A DNA stretch of 64,000 nucleotides from Ischnura elegans (lineage: Eukaryota; Arthropoda; Insecta; Odonata; Coenagrionidae), in assembly GCF_921293095.1 (NCBI RefSeq), contig NC_060251.1:58793585-58857584 (forward strand), in the 5' to 3' direction. Positions 62,901 to 64,000 of this stretch are shown here, piece after piece; the stretch's first letter is position 1, and the number at the start of each line of letters is the position of its first letter. The notes below the pieces were generated by a model. That model was not told where the DNA came from, did not search any database, and saw nothing but the letters and a program-made list of their open reading frames with translations. The translations under genes were made by a program, and so were the position numbers.

Positions 62901-63876
62901 CACACTAATTTTAAAGGCATTAAAGGGTGCATTAGAAATAAATCTTGGAAGGACAACCACTGGGAATTTAAATCCAGGGTACTTAAGGTTAAAAATTTAT
63001 CCTTGAAGATGAGTGTCTTTTTTGTGAATATTACATTACCAATCTAATATTTTCAACCATATTCCAAAAGAATTTGGATTTTATTTACAAATTTCATACT
63101 CTGCAAATAGTTGTTGGAATGAATGGCAATATTGATCTGCAGAAAAAAGAAATTTCAGAATTAAATAAAGAGGAGATTACTATGTATCAGTATAACCCAA
63201 AATCTGACATCCCGCAGGCCATTGCATAATTAAATTTGAATTAAAAATAAAACTTAAATTAAAAATGTTCCTAAGTCATGCATTGAACTGTCAATGATGT
63301 GATCCCAAGTCAAAATCATTTCCATGAAAATAACATTCCAGTGAAACAGCTGGTAAATTAACTGTTCAAGTTGGATTTATATCTCTCTCTACGGAATACA
63401 TACTTACTTGTATATCCACGTAAGTCATGAACATTAAAGTATTTCATCAATACAAACAGTAAGTTTTAACAAGTAATATGTGATGTATAATTCTGATTCT
63501 ATACTTTTGATTGTCCCTGTGAAATCTTGTTCTCATTGATTACCTATGTTTAATTAATCAAATTACTTCTTAATTATTGTGGACTATAATCCATGCATAT
63601 CATCTTAATGCTACAGATTAGGTATCAGTGTTTTCACAACCATCACCATTAATGAAAAGACCTCAAGATGCAAATCAAATCAATATGCTTTGGTTCCTCT
63701 CTCCCATCACCAGAAAGAATAGCCATCACCTCAGTTATTGTCATTCAAAAATTGTAATACCTCTACTAATTTTGGGTCGGTGATGAACACGTATGGTAAC
63801 TTTGCTAGCCAACTCCTTGCCATTCCGATGCGACGACCGTACATTAGAGTGGCAGCTTGAAGTCTCTGGAACAGTT
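53825..63876 (-). CDS. CYP4: Cytochrome P450, CYP4 family (3'-terminal 11 exons, 455 aa, N-terminus outside the window)
   Basis: This is a microsomal haem-thiolate mono-oxygenase. Arthropod CYP4 enzymes oxidise fatty acids, hormones, pheromones and xenobiotics, and the substrate here is unknown. Eleven exons splice in consistent phase. Typical lengths of about 500-515 residues imply that about 50-60 N-terminal residues, with the membrane anchor, lie beyond position 64000. In fragment numbering, the C-helix WHSRR is at 72-76 and [10 protein letters not shown] follows. The CYP4 block ETAMG is at 132-136. The I-helix E-GHDTTS is at 261-267, with Glu261 in the position that binds haem covalently in CYP4 enzymes. 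The haem loop [10 protein letters not shown] is at 392-401, with ligand Cys399. Two oddities stand out. The ExxR motif reads DALR (Asp319), and the intron after GEVDTFMFE-type exon 7 uses a GC donor. PDNF replaces PERF, as I recall for some insect CYP4s. The frame is open throughout. Confidence 0.95.
54618..54797 (-). CDS. CYP4: CYP4 exon: [10 protein letters not shown]...FSAGPRNCI
   Basis: It encodes residues 341-400 plus one base of Gly401, with PDNF and the haem-binding loop [10 protein letters not shown]. The acceptor is TTTCAG and the donor GTAAGT. Confidence 0.97.
55276..55444 (-). CDS. CYP4: CYP4 exon: [12 protein letters not shown]...[13 protein letters not shown]
   Basis: It encodes residues 285-340 plus one base of Ala341. 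It covers the J and K helices. The K-helix motif is D-A-L-R where P450s have E-x-x-R. The acceptor is CATCAG and the donor GTAAGT. Confidence 0.96.
55821..55889 (-). CDS. CYP4: CYP4 exon: [16 protein letters not shown]...
   Basis: A 69-bp, phase-0 exon encoding residues 262-284 with the oxygen-activating GHDTTS of the I helix. The acceptor is TTTTAG and the donor GTACCA. Confidence 0.95.
56290..57190 (+). pseudogene. LINE fragment (reverse-transcriptase C-terminus), split by a SINE, inside a CYP4 intron
   Basis: In plus orientation about 56300-56640 translates to [28 protein letters not shown], then (in another frame or after stops) [10 protein letters not shown] and [10 protein letters not shown]. 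The reading resumes at 56968 with RSLL-, [12 protein letters not shown]-like and VEG-like blocks, and ends near 57190 in a TGATGATGA-type tail. This is the same LINE type as 40440-40800. Several stops show it is dead. It lies antisense to the CYP4 gene, between the exons at 55889 and 57511. Confidence 0.85.
56650..56956 (+). mobile_element. tRNA-derived SINE inserted in the LINE fragment
   Basis: The head has TTGGCTAGAGTGTTAG (A-box-like) and GGACTTGGGTTCAAATCC (B-box). The body has CCAATGGGACGTTAAGC and TTTCGTTAAGAGCAGGC. Exact 11-bp duplications GGAGAGAAGAG flank it at 56639-56649 and 56957-56967. Removing one copy plus the SINE rejoins the LINE frame as ..VGEKRSLL.. No intact tRNA fold is expected. 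Confidence 0.92.
57511..57620 (-). CDS. CYP4: CYP4 exon: [14 protein letters not shown]...DTFMFE
   Basis: It encodes residues 225-261 and the start of the I helix, ending at Glu261. The donor is GAG|GCAAGT, a GC donor with an otherwise strong consensus. The only nearby GT would break the frame. Confidence 0.94.
57739..57820 (-). CDS. CYP4: CYP4 exon: [10 protein letters not shown]...
   Basis: It encodes residues 198-224 plus one base of Gly225. This is the charged G-H linker region. The acceptor is ATTCAG and the donor GTAAGT. Confidence 0.94.
58190..58260 (-). mobile_element. tRNA-derived SINE-like fragment in a CYP4 intron
   Basis: The minus strand shows GATGACTAGGCCATGTAACTG and GGCAATCAGGTGATCAAAGT, related to the head of the unit at 40897-40985. 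The boundaries are unclear. Confidence 0.5.
58412..58538 (-). CDS. CYP4: CYP4 exon: [20 protein letters not shown]...
   Basis: It encodes residues 155-197, the F-G region with [11 protein letters not shown]. The acceptor is TTCCAG and the donor GTAAGC. It ends in phase 0. Confidence 0.95.
58613..58682 (-). CDS. CYP4: CYP4 exon: [11 protein letters not shown]...
   Basis: A 70-bp exon encoding residues 132-154 plus two bases of Lys155. ETAMG is a CYP4 landmark. The acceptor is ATACAG and the donor GTAAGT. The next intron is only 74 bp. Confidence 0.94.
59007..59268. mobile_element. hAT MITE in a CYP4 intron (262 bp)
   Basis: The left end CAGTGGCATAACTAAGGGGAGG and the reverse complement of the right end, CAGTGATGCGTTGGGAGG, are inverted. 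The flanks TATCACAG and TATCGCAT agree at six of eight positions. G-rich and C-rich blocks sit inside the ends, as in 9278-9571 and 26381-26676. Confidence 0.75.
60061..60249 (-). CDS. CYP4: CYP4 exon: [16 protein letters not shown]...
   Basis: It encodes residues 69-131 and one base of Glu132. It contains the C-helix WxxxR motif. The acceptor is TTTCAG and the donor GTAAGT. Confidence 0.96.
60528..60787. mobile_element. hAT MITE in a CYP4 intron (260 bp)
   Basis: The inverted ends CAGAGGCGGATACAG and CAGTGGCGGATACAG differ at one position. Exact 8-bp duplications AGTCTATC flank it at 60520-60527 and 60788-60795. G-runs and C-runs lie next to the ends. It is non-coding. The exact duplication suggests a fairly recent insertion. 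Confidence 0.94.
60930..61350 (-). pseudogene. LINE endonuclease-domain fragment in a CYP4 intron
   Basis: On the minus strand from 61350 the translation gives GTWNVRTLM-like, [13 protein letters not shown], then (with frame changes) SEVxWKGSG-like, GRQGVALL-like, [17 protein letters not shown] and [13 protein letters not shown]. These are successive blocks of the AP-type endonuclease at the N-terminus of the same LINE class. Several stops and shifts are present. It probably belongs to the same family as 40440-40800 and 56290-57190, but that was not proven. Confidence 0.75.
61471..61627. repeat. Perfect foldback, 66-bp arms, GAAACCATGGTC family, in a CYP4 intron
   Basis: Positions 61471-61536 and 61562-61627 are exact reverse complements over all 66 bases, with a 25-base loop. 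Each arm reads CCTTGATAATG, a GTTAC-TCT-GTAAC stem, GAAACCATGGTC (palindrome ACCATGGT), GGTCTCAATAAATTACTA and TGTGGAAATAG. A single related arm is at 7588-7655. Complete identity of the arms suggests recent formation or gene conversion. Confidence 0.95.
62341..62431 (-). CDS. CYP4: CYP4 exon: [12 protein letters not shown]...LLTSA
   Basis: It encodes residues 39-68 and one base of Gly69. The B-C region with SSNKHIDKS and GTGLLTS is typical of CYP4. The acceptor is CCTCAG and the donor GTGAGT. Confidence 0.95.
63761..63876 (-). CDS. CYP4: CYP4 exon (first seen): LFQRLQ...DPKLVE
   Basis: It encodes fragment residues 1-38, the beta-sheet 1 region ending before the B helix. The acceptor is CCTCAG and the donor GTATTA. 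It starts with two bases of a split codon, so at least one coding exon lies upstream, beyond the window. Confidence 0.9.
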
Positions 63877-64000
63877 CTGAGGTGGAATTTTGCATGTTGT
63901 ATTATTTAAAAAAGTATAGCTTGTAAAAAATTTAACAATTGAGGAAAGAGTGATTTCAGCATTCCTGTCATGTTGCACCTGGAGGCCAAATGACTGGTTT

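Overview
The window looks like nuclear DNA of an arthropod, probably an insect outside the higher flies. The evidence is two intron-split genes with GT/GC-AG splice sites, a cytochrome P450 of the arthropod-type CYP4 clan, and a dense load of decayed DNA transposons, tRNA-derived SINEs and LINE fragments. It also carries a DNA polymerase beta gene, which Drosophila lacks. I cannot name the species. There are no bacterial features, no rRNA, no CRISPR array and no intact transposase.

Layout. Positions 1-43,000 hold no gene I can support. This part is intergenic DNA, or possibly an intron of an unseen gene, and is built largely from repeats. They include a 2-kb foldback (1110-3170), four copies of a ~660-bp TA-target MITE (6648, 22241, 27130, 37771), and a hAT-like element with a second hAT-like element inside it (7394-9137 holding 8005-8919). 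There are also two further hAT MITEs with 8-bp target duplications (9278, 26381), a broken mariner-type transposase (about 17755-18230), a piggyBac-like MITE with TTAA ends (36740-37416), tandem repeats and LINE pieces.

Positions 43011-49812 (+) hold a complete seven-exon DNA polymerase beta gene of 338 codons. Its lyase, helix-hairpin-helix and catalytic motifs are all present. Introns 2 to 5 each carry at least one small transposon or foldback. Positions 53825-63876 (-) hold eleven exons of a CYP4-family P450, giving 455 C-terminal residues. The N-terminal exon with the membrane anchor lies beyond the right edge. The two genes are convergent, with 4 kb of repeat-rich DNA between their stop codons. 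I see no functional link: one serves base-excision repair, the other oxidises lipophilic substrates.

The most unusual pattern is a dispersed family of about a dozen small units, several of them perfect or near-perfect inverted pairs. Each unit has a TGAnnA-like block, a short hairpin, GAAA followed by a self-complementary 4-8 mer and usually GTC, then an AT-rich stretch and GTGGAAA. This resembles the core of a hammerhead ribozyme with a palindromic helix III, although most copies break the strict consensus. Other points to check are an Asp in place of the nearly invariant Glu of the P450 ExxR motif, a GC-AG intron, and several nested insertions whose target duplications can be read directly.
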